From Ciborinia camelliae (taxonomy: Eukaryota; Ascomycota; Leotiomycetes; Helotiales; Sclerotiniaceae): a stretch of 64,000 bases of DNA. The translations under genes and the position numbers were made by a program. The stretch spans positions 2,366,772 to 2,430,771 of the forward strand of contig JANPYM010000002.1 of assembly GCA_025890175.1 (NCBI GenBank), in the 5' to 3' direction. Below are positions 49,555 through 62,605 of the stretch, piece by piece. The notes beneath the pieces are model-generated. The model did not search any database and had not been told where the DNA came from. It saw only the letters and a list, made by a program, of their open reading frames with translations. Position 1 is the stretch's first letter. Every line of letters begins with the position of its first letter.

Positions 49555-52500
49555 AGGAGGGGGAGGGGAGGGGTAGAGATGAGTGGAGCTGGGAGTTATG
49601 GTAAGTAATGGTATAGTGTATTACATCCACTGTTGTAGGTAGGGAAATAGAAGTTTTAGCTTTTGGTTAATATCATATCATATCATATCTTACACAATGT
49701 AATCCTTCATATCATCACCTGCAATTCAACCCAAATCCAACCCACTAATCATATACCTTAATCATATACCCTGACCATAAATCCAAGAATCCATGAATAC
49801 AAAATTCCATATATGATATAATATATATCCATTAGAAGAAGATTAAATGGAGTTGAGTTGAGTTGTGGCAGTGTGGTAGTGTGGAAGTTTGGTAGTGTCG
49901 CGGTGTTGTGAATTTAATGGTTGAGGGGTGGTGGTGGGAATGTGGGGGGAAGAGAGGAAAGGGGGAAAAGGGGCGAGTTAGCTCGGCATTGATTACTCAT
50001 CACGATTCTCTTATGTAGAATCTCCTGACTCTATAGAACTTAGCTCTTCTGTCACAATAATGCAAAGATGTTTGTACCACATGAACAATACTAGTCGAGG
50101 AGCTAAATATATATCATTGCACATTAACCTCATCTAATCATTACTCCAATAATAAGTCTTAAAATATCTCCGTTTAAATCTATACAAACCCCCCCTCCCC
50201 CCTCTTGACTAGGTATCCTTTCTTCTTGAATATCTTAAATACAACTATTGGACATGCCCGTGCATGCATAAGTAAAGAGAAAGCACTTGGAGAAATATTG
50301 ATAACTAAATCAACAAGTATTCACCCCGAGTCACCGTGAACCATATCATGGGTATAGGGGAAAAATTGAAAGTTGAAGGTTATGATAATCGGTGCGGGGT
50401 GAAAGGTTTGTGGAGATCTGAGAAGATTTCACGTGAGGGAATGAGTGATGGTGATGGAGGATGATATTGTTGTCGTTCTTATTGTCTTATTCTTTCTGAG
50501 ACTGAAGATTTATATTCAGATGGTTAACGGAAGGGCTAGTACAAAACTCGAACCTGGGAACGACATATCGTCAGAGAAAACGGTAAGATCAGGGAGATTA
50601 TTTCCAGGAATTTCCTATGTCCATTCCAACGTAGGGTTCAATGAATGATTTGGGACATCCAGATCTGTTGTTGGGAGGAGTTTATATACCCCAGGTATAC
50701 GCATCATCAACAGCTCTTCATGCAACAGATACTAGTAAGGTCATATCACCTTCTGTATTTACATGAACAGTGTCAGTTATTTGAAGACAACTATTGAATT
50801 AGCCATGCAATCAATCTCTTATCTTCCACTTGGAGACTTCCTTTATATGAATATCCTATTCATAAATAGCAAGGTCAAGTATCCTTTCCTCTATATCCCC
50901 AAACCATCAACTCGTAACGCTACAGTCACAACGCCACCCACTTCATCCACCAGTAACCTTGCTTCAACCTCCAAGTCCACTTCATGTATAATTCCCATAA
51001 CATATAAGCAGTAAGCTGCCTCCGAATCCCTCACTGTCAGATAACTTTTCCAAGTGAAGAAGATCAATTGGATCAAGGAAGGCAGAGGATAGCTGGCATA
51101 GAAATACCGAGATTTCAAACCGTCGTGGAAGCTTTTACTTATTTGTGATGTTATCGTTTCAAATGCCACCAATAAGATGTACTGATAATAGCAATACAAA
51201 AGTCCAATCAACCAACCACACTTTCGATTCCCCAATCATCTACCAAACTCCTCACCGCCATCCCTACCTAGATGCTAATAATTCATATTCACTTTCCCTT
51301 CTTCCCACATAAATATCCAAATAATGCACACCTCAGCATCAATCAACACGGCCGCCTGGCCGTGTTGGTCAATTGATATATATCAAACTTACCTGGCTCG
51401 AGCCTTGTATATCCACTTACCTAGGGTTTGTGAAATGGGGAGAAGCGCGCGTTAAAGCCCCATGATGAGATGTGCGGGTTGACATCTTTTTGCTTTTTAT
51501 TCCTCTTGTAGGTAGAGAGGGATGTATTTTTTGCAGAGATGGTGGAGGAGTTTCTTTTTGTTTTTGAGGCAGAGGATGGAGGTAAGCGAGAAAGGTGGAT
51601 GTTTGGTTGTTGTGGGTCTGCGACAAAATTCTATTGTTGTTGTTATTGAGAGGAAAATATATGATGAGATGATAGTCGGAGCTCGTTACAATTTTGCTGC
51701 GGAATAATATAAAGTTGATCGTCTACGTGAGGTTTATAACATCCTGCCTGGATTGTTCTGGAGAAATCATTTAGAAGTGTTGAGTTCTTTCTAAAGAGAG
51801 GACTTGTAAACTTTATATATTTCACAGAATCATCTTCACTTTCAGTTATGTTATTCTGCTCATGGGAATTACAGTACAGACTGTGAATAATCCGTAATAT
51901 TAACAAATCATGACCACATATAGGTCTTGGGATTCCAAGAACGAATCCACTTACATGCAAATCCACTCTTCACAACTCCGCTTAGTAACTCATCGAACAC
52001 TGTATTTTCTCATTATAAAAACTTTGCGACAATCGTACGAGTTGAAGACAGACAAGTACATATATCCGAGTCAAGCTCATGGGGCTCACTTTTTGTCATT
52101 GTACAATGTATAATAGTTTATATGTTTCTGCGCCTGATAATGTCGAGATATCATTCTTTGACTTGAGCCTATATCCATCTAAAATCAGTAGGACTAGATA
52201 GTCTTTGCTGTCAGTCACTGGGCTGGAGATAGGATGAGATGGGTCAATAACAACATGTAGATCTACTCGACAGCGATTTCCATTGAACTCTACAAAAAGC
52301 ACTAAAGGGGAAAATATGACACGCCATCTTTCCACCTTCTCTCTTACTCTAAGAATTCACAAATATAATGCCAAGATTCGAGTGTCTCACAGCTATAGGT
52401 TTCTTCAAATTTTATCTATTTTGGAGACCAATGTCCTGCCTGTCCTGGAGGCCACAGTATTCTGTAGTTGATTAGACCGTAATGCAAGTAGATAGTCCTT

Positions 52501-55500
52501 TTATAAACAGCTTTCCAGACATCTCCAATCGGATCTCATCAGACACTTAAGCTGTAACCCAGTCCCTTCAATCATAGTATTCAATATCACTTGAACTTAG
52601 ACTGAAAGCTCATACTTCCCCCGCTCATGATTCATCCCCACAGAATGCACGTCTAAAAAATTGAAAGATTGTAATATTTAAGCGCCCGTCACATCTAGTC
52701 GTGGAATACCAATCAACGGAATTATGATCCTCAGCGGTAATAGGACTGTGAGCCCGGAAGTGGATTCTACGTTCCATGTTTCAAGAAGTCTGATGTGGAA
52801 GAAATGCTATTGTCGCGACTAAAAGGTTCAAGGAAAATTAGAGAAGAGAAGAGCAGCTGATATTTTCAGATGAGATACCACGTATAGCTAGGTAAGAATT
52901 CACAATAGAAATAATGTTCGAGTAACGATGATGATAATATATAGCGTAAGTTGAAAAAACTCTGTGCCTCCCGTCGTGGACCTCTTACACGACCATTCTC
53001 CAAATCAGTGGAAATACACCAGAAACTCCAATCACTCGTTGTTAGGAACCAATATGGCAGGTACGACTAGAGCTCTAGGTGGGCCTATATAACCTCAAGA
53101 TTGTACATAATAAATAATCAACCTTTCTACACCCTACATCAAGAACCATCCCCTCATCTTCAACATAATTTAAGTGCACTGTACAGACCAGATAACACGT
53201 GATACCAGCGCACAACAATTCAAATTTAATTTAAAACTTATTTTAGTTTTCCAGATCTTAAGGTTCGTGGCCGACTCTTCAAATCCGTCTTGGGCCATTC
53301 TAAACTCTTAAATACCACTGCCATGCCAAAAAAAAGTAGGTGGACCTCTTCTTTCAGCCGTAAGGATACTCTTTTGGTTTGGGCTTAATGAGATTCACTT
53401 GAATTCATAATCTTCTAGATTCTCCGACTCTCTAGACGAGCAATGTCCTTTGATATGAGCTCCAATTTTCAGAGAACTCCTCCATTCACTTATCTTCCTT
53501 TCCACCCATATAAAAAAGACCCTCTATTTCTTTGCCTGCTCTTCCCTGCCAAGCTGCTCCCCCTAATGTCGATTATCTTAAAATCTTACAATGTGCATTA
53601 TATAAACGCCCAAAACATCCATCAACTTAACTGCAACCAAAGTATCCTAGGAAATACTAGGTTCTTTGCGGTTGAGCCAGTATCAAAACCCTGAAATGTT
53701 TAGGCAAGAAAGTCGTCAGTCTATGCGAGGCTCAACTATCAAGTTGTTAATATCAATTTAAATGAGTTTTATCTCATATCAATAACGAAGATTCAGGTAG
53801 AAAACGATAACACTTTTATCCTCAAGCAACAGACAGTAATACTACACGCAATACAATTAAATCTGAGACCGTGACTGATCATGTACCACAAATTAAATAC
53901 ATCATTGGACCAGCTTATATTCAGATATCCAGACCTTTGGAGTCAAATGTCAATGACTGCTTGTTCCAATATGATCTACATTCCCAAAGCTCTCAAACCC
54001 TTATATACTCCTCCCTCTCTCGCTTAATTTCTAGGGCATCTCTTTCGGTATGAGTCTACAGGAATTCAATCGAATGAATTGTACCCAAAGGCTGTGCAAT
54101 TGTATATGATTCTAGCATATTGAATCATGAGATTGAGCTCGAGATTCACTTCCACCCTCTTTACTTCTCGATACCCCACCATATACGAAACTAGTCAGCC
54201 CCCCTTCTGTGTCACGGTATGAAATATTACTACGTGAAGCATATAAGCCTCCAGCTATCTCATGTCAGAGATCATAATATTATTTCCATCAGCAGTAACG
54301 CAAGCTTTCATTGTTTTCTGGACTTCATTAGAAAGCGCGTTATAATCATACATGGCTAGCAGATCACAGATTTCCAGACTGAAGCATTCTCATCTCATCT
54401 TAGTATCCCAATAAAGATATATAAAGGTAGCAAGAATATGTATCTCTAGAAATAACAACGATGATGCTCATGATTTGAAACTGCTAGGATAATAACAAGT
54501 CCGAGGTTGAGAGACAACTTTGTATTGAGCCCAAAAGTTTGCGACAATCTATTCTAATTGCTAATCTTTCTCTCATTGCAAAGTCGCAGTTTGTGTAAGA
54601 AACATGGTTATTACTCAAGTCCAACTCTTAAATAAACATTATTGGAGTCTGTACAGTCAGAACTTAAAAATCTCATCGAATCTTATTGGTCCTTGATATC
54701 ATGCTATTCCCCCTCTTCCCCCTCTTCCCCCTCGATTCCCCAATTTAGATTGATAATTCACCTGTCCAGCCGCATACACTAGTTCATGTACGGTTATCCT
54801 TTTCTCTACGTAGAACTTCCGAGCTGGTTATATAAACACCAATACATTCAGTCCTCAGAATCGTGAGCAAAGGTCTGGAACGATGTCAACGCCATTTTCA
54901 AACTTTCAAATCAAGCATCAACCTTTACTTAGGTGGGATTTCTAAACCTATTTAGAATCAATTGCTTCCTTCTAGGGTAAAGAATGACCTATAGCCCCTG
55001 TTCTTCTCCGAAAAGAAGTAATGTCAAAAATGAAACAAGATGACAAAAGTTGATTAGAGAGGACAACAATAATCATTATCCGAGGTTATCGGCGTACTAG
55101 CATGCTTGATACCAGAGATCAAATGGTTATGTAGCGGACCGGAACTAGAGGTATGGCTCCTCATACTCTGCACAAACCTTTCCATCCCGTATTTGGTAGC
55201 CGATGTAGTCTATCGAATCTAACAAAGAAGTCTCAATTGCCCCAACCAAATTCTTAAATATCGAAAAACTGTGACTTCAATCGAATGCCATTGATTACAA
55301 GACCGTGACAGAAATCTTACCAAAATCTTGTTAGCCCGAAAAGTAATACTACCCCCCTCTCTCCCCCTGTCCTTCTAGATTCCCCCCGATAATTCACCAC
55401 TTAGATCACGCTAATACACAGTCCCTATTGCTCCACTGTCTTGCTCCTCCCCATTCCCGAGACAATCAGCATGATAAAAAGCTCAGATCTTGAACAGGCG

Positions 55501-57378
55501 TTTCAAGTCTGCAGATGTTCTATTGTAACTGACGAAGAACCTAGGACTATGTGCTAAGTATACGCTGATAAGAGGTGGTAGACAACAGGAAAGTTCCGTT
55601 GTAGCTCCTATTTTATCATTATTATCTGACAATGAATTAATGACTCAGAGATGGAATAGAATGTGATAATATAATTTTTTCATAGACAGTGACAATGATG
55701 ATGATATTGCATACCAATTAATAGTGCATTCAAAACTCCAAAGATGATAAGCCATTAACTCCTTCAATCCCATCCTCCGAAACACTCATTCATAGCCTAG
55801 AGATCTCTACACAACTAAGAAATCCTACAGTACATCTTTAATTAAAACCAAGGAGTTTCTTATCAAGATCATTGTGGTCTTTCTGTGAAAAAACATACAA
55901 AAGTATAACTTGAATAAGAAATTGCGAGTTTAAATACCCCTCCACTAGCGAAATTTGTTCCACTTACTCAAATCACAAATTCTCCATTGTAAAACAAGTC
56001 TCAGTTTTCCATCATTTCCCTTAACTAGCAGTAAACATTCAATTTTTCAATATAATTCTAGAATTCTTCCTATATAAATCTATACGCACCCATCTGTGAA
56101 GCTCTAAAGGCGTAAAAGGAGTGACAACTAGAAATTAGGCTGCATCAGATCGAATTCTAGACCTTGGAGATTCTCATTAATGAAAGTTAGACTATCTGAT
56201 TTAAAATAGTCACCAGTATCAAAAAAGCAAAATTACGGGATATTTCCTCGCAATAAGGAACGATAGCTAGAGAAAAACTTCGGCAACAAAAACTTGCTAT
56301 AGGTGACAACACTAAAGTCACCTAAAAATCAACAACAAAACTCCCTATATTCCAAATCCCGCATCAACCACTCCCCCGCAGACCTACCCTCGGAGATTCC
56401 AAAAAATACCCCAGAAGGCCCAATTCTCCCATTCTGCGGTCCTGGGCGCGGAATATAATATTTTATTTTGTGAGGGTATCAATCAGAAAGAAAACGGAAC
56501 GGGCGTTTAATATACATACTGCACCGGTATCTGCCTCGAATGTCTTGGGCAAGTAGTAACATACATAAAGAACCATCACCCACAACTTTACTTTCCCAAT
56601 AATACAGAAAATAATATAAGAGAAATTTGACCCATGTAGAAGGAAGGATGTCCTGTAGAAGATATCGTGGGGAGAAAGGCTTGGGTTCTGTAACGATTTG
56701 TATTGGGTTGAGATGATATGTATACCTTTATCCTGACAATAAAACTAATCATTTCTTCCTACGACAACGACAATAAAAAGAATTCACAACCAAAAGGGAT
56801 CTCTCACTATCGCCGCGGGGAGATCCATATACAGCTCTCTGAAATACTGGGGACCAATCCAGAATACATCCAGATATCAAAATATTTCTTGTTACCCATT
56901 TTCGTAAAACCTTAACGAATGGTGGGTGTAAACTCATTGGAAGAAAATGCAGGTCAAATCCTTGGGTACTCAGGATTGCTCCCCGAATTGAAATTAAATC
57001 GCCCCGTAGTATGCTGCTAACATCATATATCGCACCCGACTACTAATAGATGGGATTACGCAGTAGTAGCATTGATTCTCAATCTTCATCAAGTATGCCA
57101 AAAAATTGTTAAGATTGATATTCTTTGCTATTTCCGATGTATGACTGGAAGCCTGCGAAATTATTGCCCGCGAAAGCCGCAGGACTACCTGCTATTTCCT
57201 CAGTGACCTCGTCATTCTTAGAAATAAGGTTTTGAAACGAAAAGTCCTCCATCTCCATCTCGACCCCTATATGCTAGTCATGGCGACAGTAAGCTTGAGA
57301 ATCTGTGGTACCAGCTCGAAAGCAGTGCAAGCAAAGGCCAATACCATTCAACAGGGATTCCAAACTCCTACGAAGACC
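49555..57378. other. Long intergenic region, 7.8 kb, no supportable gene
   Basis: Only short, uninformative open frames occur. Structure seen: CATATCATAT repeats at 49670, a GC hairpin at 51350 (AACACGGCC/GGCCGTGTT), and two diverged blocks about 645 bp apart (near 54730 and 55380). Each block has CTTAAATA, a CCCCCTCT-rich tract, then GATTCCCC and GATAATTCACC. TATAAA-like boxes recur. It may be decayed or regulatory DNA. Confidence 0.4.
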
Positions 57379-58276
57379 TTACCAATATACTGGCGCAGCA
57401 TGGTTGCACTCATCAATGCGTTCGATACTGTGCTCCTGGGGAATAGGATAAGGCATCTGTTCTACCGACTCTATTGCTTTTGAGATAGAGATGCTGAACA
57501 AGCGCGCTGGCCAAAGTTTCTCGGTCTCTAGGCCTTTTAAATATTCATATGCATATTTACCTGTCCAACCGCACTGGTAAGGACACATCCAAGTCTGATC
57601 ATTTATTACACCTATGAGTATCTCTGAAAGTTTCAACCTTGCAAAGCTTCTTTGTCGTTCGAGTAAACCTTTACGTTGAAATGTCAGTTACAGGCGGCCC
57701 AGATTGATTGATAAGTTACTCACAAAACACACTCCAGTCCATGACAGATTCAATCTCCTCGCATGAAAGATCAAGATAAGAATTTTCGTGCTCGAGTATC
57801 AATGCTTTCGTAATCTTTTTAAATGCTCGTGCATCCCGAAAAAGATATGCTGCGGCAGCAAGACGCATTAGATCGCGGACTTCTTTTTCGTCAGGATGAA
57901 GCCAATTTCCAATCGCAAGTTTAAGCGCATCGACAAAATCATATTTGTCAGCTGTGACAGCAACTTCTAGAACGTCACTTGCAGCAAGGGTCTGAGGCAC
58001 CTTATTCTTCTGGTGGTGAATGATTGCCAAGATAATTTCCAATGCAGTAGCATTGTCTTCAGGAAGTGATACCTCTGCTGGCCCATTCTGATCGAGCATA
58101 TCATGACCTTCCTTCCAGTCAGGTCGAAACATAGCAAAGAAGGGTTTCGAGGCTGCCTTCAGAAATAGTGAATGGACACGAAACTTCTTTTTTTCCGGGC
58201 CAACAACCAGAATAACGTCGCCATTTTCAGAGATATTGACAACAGTGCTCGAATTATCGTCTTTTGGTCCTTCCAT
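57379..58276 (-). CDS. BTB/POZ domain protein (280 aa, 2 exons)
   Basis: Exons 58276-57724 and 57668-57379 join across a 55-bp intron (GTGAGT...AAAG, TAACTGACAT branch), reading SVFCLLERQRSF. Residues about 18-125 match a fungal BTB/POZ fold: SENGDVILVVGPEKKKFRVH, SLFLKAASKPFFAMF, and VSLPEDNATALEIILAIIHH. They are followed by helices with ADKYDFVDALK and AAYLFRDARAFKK. The C-terminal 95 residues contain a Cys pair (WMCPYQCGW) and no other domain. BTB proteins of this fungal type dimerise and may act as CUL3 adaptors or transcription cofactors; the target is unknown. The length is typical of the many small BTB proteins in filamentous ascomycetes. It stands alone, with long intergenic DNA on both sides. 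Confidence 0.85.
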
Positions 58277-61222
58277 GTTGGGATCGCACGCTGTTTTCGT
58301 TTTGGCGTTAGTTGTTGTTGGTTGATACTAATTTGGTGATAATTCCTGTACTATGGTAGTCTTCAGAGGTTGTTGTATTGTTATTGTTGGTATCTTATAT
58401 AGAGCGTTGAGGTGCTAATCAATACGCTAATCAGTTCGTATGGCCCCCTATTTACGGTCACATGATTGTACCGACAGGTTCATCATTATGATCTGTACAG
58501 TAGACCAAAAGAGATATATAAGCGCGCTGAAACACTAGCATATACGCTATACCATTATACGACAGTTGGCAAGTCTAGCTTTATGTTAAATTTGGTAGAA
58601 TATTCTACTTTCAAGATTCCTCTAGTAAGTTCTGGCAGTAAATGCGATGCTCAAATTAGACTAATCTACTGGCTTCGCCATCTACAGATTCCCAAAGCTT
58701 CCAGTTTTGTATACTGGATTCTTCATACCAGTACAAAAAATATCAGTCCTATTGTTTAATTTAGCAATGATAAAGGGAAGGGCATCTTTATCTTCCACTA
58801 AGCGGGATTCTCATGGCGCTAGAGCACACATATCCATGCAGCTGCTTTCAATTTCGCCAGGTCATATTCTCCAGAGGAAGGTAGTCCGGATAGTATTGGG
58901 TTATATCAGGAACTTATTGATGCATGTGGCTCTGGAATTTGATTTAGATACACGGATAAGTTTTAGGCTGGTAAGAATGGCTCCGAATGAGAAAAAATTC
59001 AGATATATGCTTCTAGCCCGCTATCGCGCTTGACAGCCAACCAGATATAATACCAAGCTTAGATATCTTATAATACTTTCCAATATTCTAACTCAGAATT
59101 AAGAAATCAAATAGCTTTTTAGACTTGAATACTAAGAAATCTGAAAGGAGTGTGTGATTTATTTCGTACATTGCGTGACTATTTTGACTTCGTAGCTTAA
59201 ACTTTATTAACGATTATATTATTGTGTGTCGAGCTAGTGTATGTAGAACTACTTTATATCAACAAACTTTCACAGCAATCTTCTACTTGCAGCCTTTTAG
59301 ACTTCTCAAGTACGCCTCGTCTCTCCAATTCCGACTATGACAATTACCCCAATCTAGCACCTCCGTCCGCCTATTGCTTGTTCTATTTCACCACCTTTAT
59401 CATCGCCCACAACATCCTCTATTATCCCCCTAAACTGCACTGGCGATCAATTTCATGATCTTGCGCTGACAACCCATCATCCTATCATACCCCAATCCAG
59501 CATCCAATCCGGCAACATGCCAATGAAAAAGCACCACTTTTAAGAATATAACTAAAACCACCTTCCCCCCCACTTTGAAGACTACTAGGCAATTTGTCTT
59601 CACCATTGAACTTCCCAACATCATAGGTTTCAAATAAGAGTCTCACAAGCTGAAAAGTCATGTAGTAGACTCTGTAAATTCATTTTCTCGATGAAGAGAT
59701 ATCAAGTGACAATGAGAAATTATATATAATCAAGTCTTAACCAACTCCCGAATCTTCTTAATTTCTTACCCGCAAATTATCAATGAGTCAAAGAGAAAAG
59801 AGTCTAAAATCTTAACCCATTAAAATTTTCAAGGCAAAACTTTCTTCGATTTCGTGAACTAACCAACTAGGAAGTATCATCACTGTATCAAACAACCCAC
59901 AAAGTTGACCACTATGATGCCCTCTAATCACAAAACGTATTGCTTATAATTTATCATCAGAAACTCTTTGTAAAATAAAACAGGAGTTCTTTACCATGAA
60001 GTAGATTACGACCTGCGGATCATCTAACCGACTAGAATCCAGCACTACTTCGTCTCAGCTCTGCTGTTCTCTGCTTTACCCTAGGAATCTGAAATTCCAA
60101 CAACTATAAAATTATACCTCTCTAACTCCTCTAAGCCAAAAGCAATTCTATAGTTTATCCTGAAGATTCAAACTTAAAGCGTTTAAATTTAAACCCCGCG
60201 GGCCCCAAAAATTTACATTCACCCCCTCAGCATTCACCCCCTCAGCATTCACCCCCTTAACCTCACAACCAAGTCAGGAAGTGAATCCCACGCCTCCCCT
60301 CCCACCCCGAATCCGACCCTCAATCCACCCATCCGCAAATAAATAACGCCCCAAACCCTCATTTCCAGTTCCTCAACCACCTTCCCGCATGAAGACACGT
60401 ATTCGATGCAAGGTGTCTCGTTCGACGTTTTACATCGTGATCACCAAAGTCAACGTAGGTATCTATAATCTCGGGGTCCTCTTCTTCCTCCCCATCGAGA
60501 AATAATTATCCCATCCCCCTTCCCTTCCCTTCCCTTCCCTTCCCTTCCCTTCCCTTCCCTTCCCTTCCCTTCCCTTCCCTTCCCTTCCCTCCTTTTCTTC
60601 CCTCCTTTCTTTAATGAATTGAGATGAGGGAAAATGAAAACAGAAACAACAACGAAAAACGACTGCCAGAACAATAAATAACAAGCAAAGAAACGATGAT
60701 AAAAAACCCCGATACACAAAGCTAACAATCTAAATCCAAATCCAAGTTCCCTCGCAGAAATATGAAGATATTGTATTGTCTATATATAATAGGATTCCCC
60801 CCTTCCCCCCGAACCCAAATCCAAATATTGCGAGATGAATAGGCACCTAGGTACTTACACAATGAAAATTAACGGAAAGAAGTAGATCTAGCCATCCTAT
60901 CCCATCTAATATCTATCTAATATCTATCTAGGTGTATATCTACCCTTCAAGTTTTCCCCCTCAACTTACCCCATCCCATCCCATACTTGACCGCCCCCTA
61001 CCCCCCAAACCCTTCCCCCAAGCCCCTCCCTCTTACTCCTCCCTCTTACTCCTCCCCCTTACTCCTCCCCCTCCCTCTTACTCCTCTCTCTATACACATA
61101 TTATTATTTACTATATACCTACATACCTAAATACCTACCTATATACCTATCTAAATACCTACCCAGGTAATAGATACCTAATATACATCCCTAAGAGAGC
61201 GTAGATTTGAAGTTTGAACTCC

Positions 61223-61253
<31 letters not shown>

Positions 61254-61700
61254 AGCTTGAACTTGCGCCTACGCTGCGCTGTGGATAGGTTGGGGGACTT
61301 TTGGTGTGTAGATTTATGTATGCACGATGATAAAACCGGATTGATTCATAACTGATAGATAGATACCTAGGTATTGATATCTTTCTTTTGGTGAGAATGA
61401 GGTGAATAGAAAGAAAGAAAGAAAGATAGGGAGGAGATGAAGAACAAAATGTATAAAAAGCATGAAAATTGAAAATCCTTGGTATTGTATCATTCGCTCA
61501 TCTATTGTCATCTATCTTTGGTATAACTCGTGTAATCTGAATGCATTGCAATCGCATCTTGCCCTTATCAACATTTCATCCCCCCTTACCCCTCCTCCGG
61601 TCCTAAATACATCCTCATCCCCACCAATTCTCATATCGCATTCCCGTGCATTCATCCCCTACCTCAAACCCTAGGCACCCGAAATCTAAGCATCAGAGAT
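58277..61700. other. Intergenic region, 3.4 kb, with simple repeats
   Basis: Two overlapping plus-strand open frames (58466-58759, 58707-59033) have no domain and no splice logic I can support. It contains a CCCTT array (60518-60590), C/T-rich ACTCCTCCC repeats (61030-61090), TACCTA repeats (61110-61180) and an (AT)n tract (61220-61250). Confidence 0.45.
60518..60590 (+). repeat. Pentanucleotide microsatellite (CCCTT)n
   Basis: About 14 uninterrupted copies of CCCTT. It gives rise to a Gly/Lys/Glu/Arg repeat frame on the minus strand that is not a gene. Confidence 0.85.
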
Positions 61701-62605
61701 CTAAGCACCAAAAACCTTGAATCGCTCCTCAAGCGGCATGAAAGCCTTTTCACCAGCAGCTGCAGTTGGAGTGCCGAAAACGAGTTGAGCATCGAGTTCC
61801 CAATCGGCGGGGATATTCCATCTATTGTATGAATGATTAGCTTGGCTTCTCCTTCTTTCTTCTCTATTCATTGCCGTTCATTGCATTTTCAGAACATCTG
61901 CTCCCGTCTCCATTAATTGCAATGAAGTTTCCTTGCAAAAGCCATTCATCTGTCTCAGCCCCACTCCCGCCCTCCCATAACTCTCAACTCCCAACCATCA
62001 AATCAAAGAAACAGAAAAACAAAAATAAAAACTCACTCAGCAGCAACCTTAGCCCCAATCAAAGGACTATAATGTTGCAAATTAGCGCCCAACCCCTCAG
62101 CTTCCAAGGCCGTCCAGATAGCATATTGTGCCATAGCATCACTCTGAGTCGCCCACTTAGGGAAATGATCGGCGTAAGTTGGGTATGCAGCCTGCATTTT
62201 CGAGACGACTTTTCGGTCTTCAAAGAAGAGGACCTGTCGAATGAGGAAGGGGTTGTTAGTTTATTTATGCCTATTTTAGACGTGGGGACGAGAAAAATCC
62301 CAATGAATACATACCGTTCCATAAGCCCCTCTAAATCCACCAATTTTCTTCGCCGTCGCCTCGAATTGCGCTTCTGGAACAATAGCCTTCAATGCCTCCT
62401 TGGTCATATCCCATAGCTTCTCATGTTCGCTCTTCAAGAGAAGAACGATTCGGGTGCTTTGAGAGTTGAATGATGAGGGAACGTGGAGAAGTGCTTGTTC
62501 GACGATTTCTTGGATTTGGGAATCGGGGATTGGAGAGCTGGATGAGAGGGCGTAGATGGTGCGGCGGGATTGGAGGAGTGAGATGAAGGGGGTTGAGGGG
62601 GACAT
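61701..62605 (-). CDS. Nitroreductase family protein, HBN1/FRM2-like (202 aa, 3 exons)
   Basis: Exons 62605-62315, 62233-62037 and 61821-61701 join in frame across 81- and 215-bp introns, giving GAYGTVLFFEDRKVV and KVAAEWNIPADWELD at the junctions. The start SLLQSRRTIYAL is the FMN-binding R-R-S/T signature of the nitroreductase fold. Conserved segments follow: VPSSFNSQSTRIVLLL, FFEDRKVV, WALxAEGLGANLQHY-like (TALEAEGLGANLQHYSPL) and ELDAQLVFGTP. The length is close to yeast Hbn1 and Frm2 (about 190 residues), which belong to the same FMN oxidoreductase family and are linked to lipid signalling or stress. The electron acceptor is unknown. The gene has its own spacers and no partner. Confidence 0.9.

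Noticed and set aside
58466..59033. Two overlapping plus-strand frames
   Set aside because: No homology-like motif, different frames and no convincing intron to join them.
60450..60728. Gly/Lys/Glu repeat protein on the minus strand
   Set aside because: Translation of the CCCTT microsatellite.
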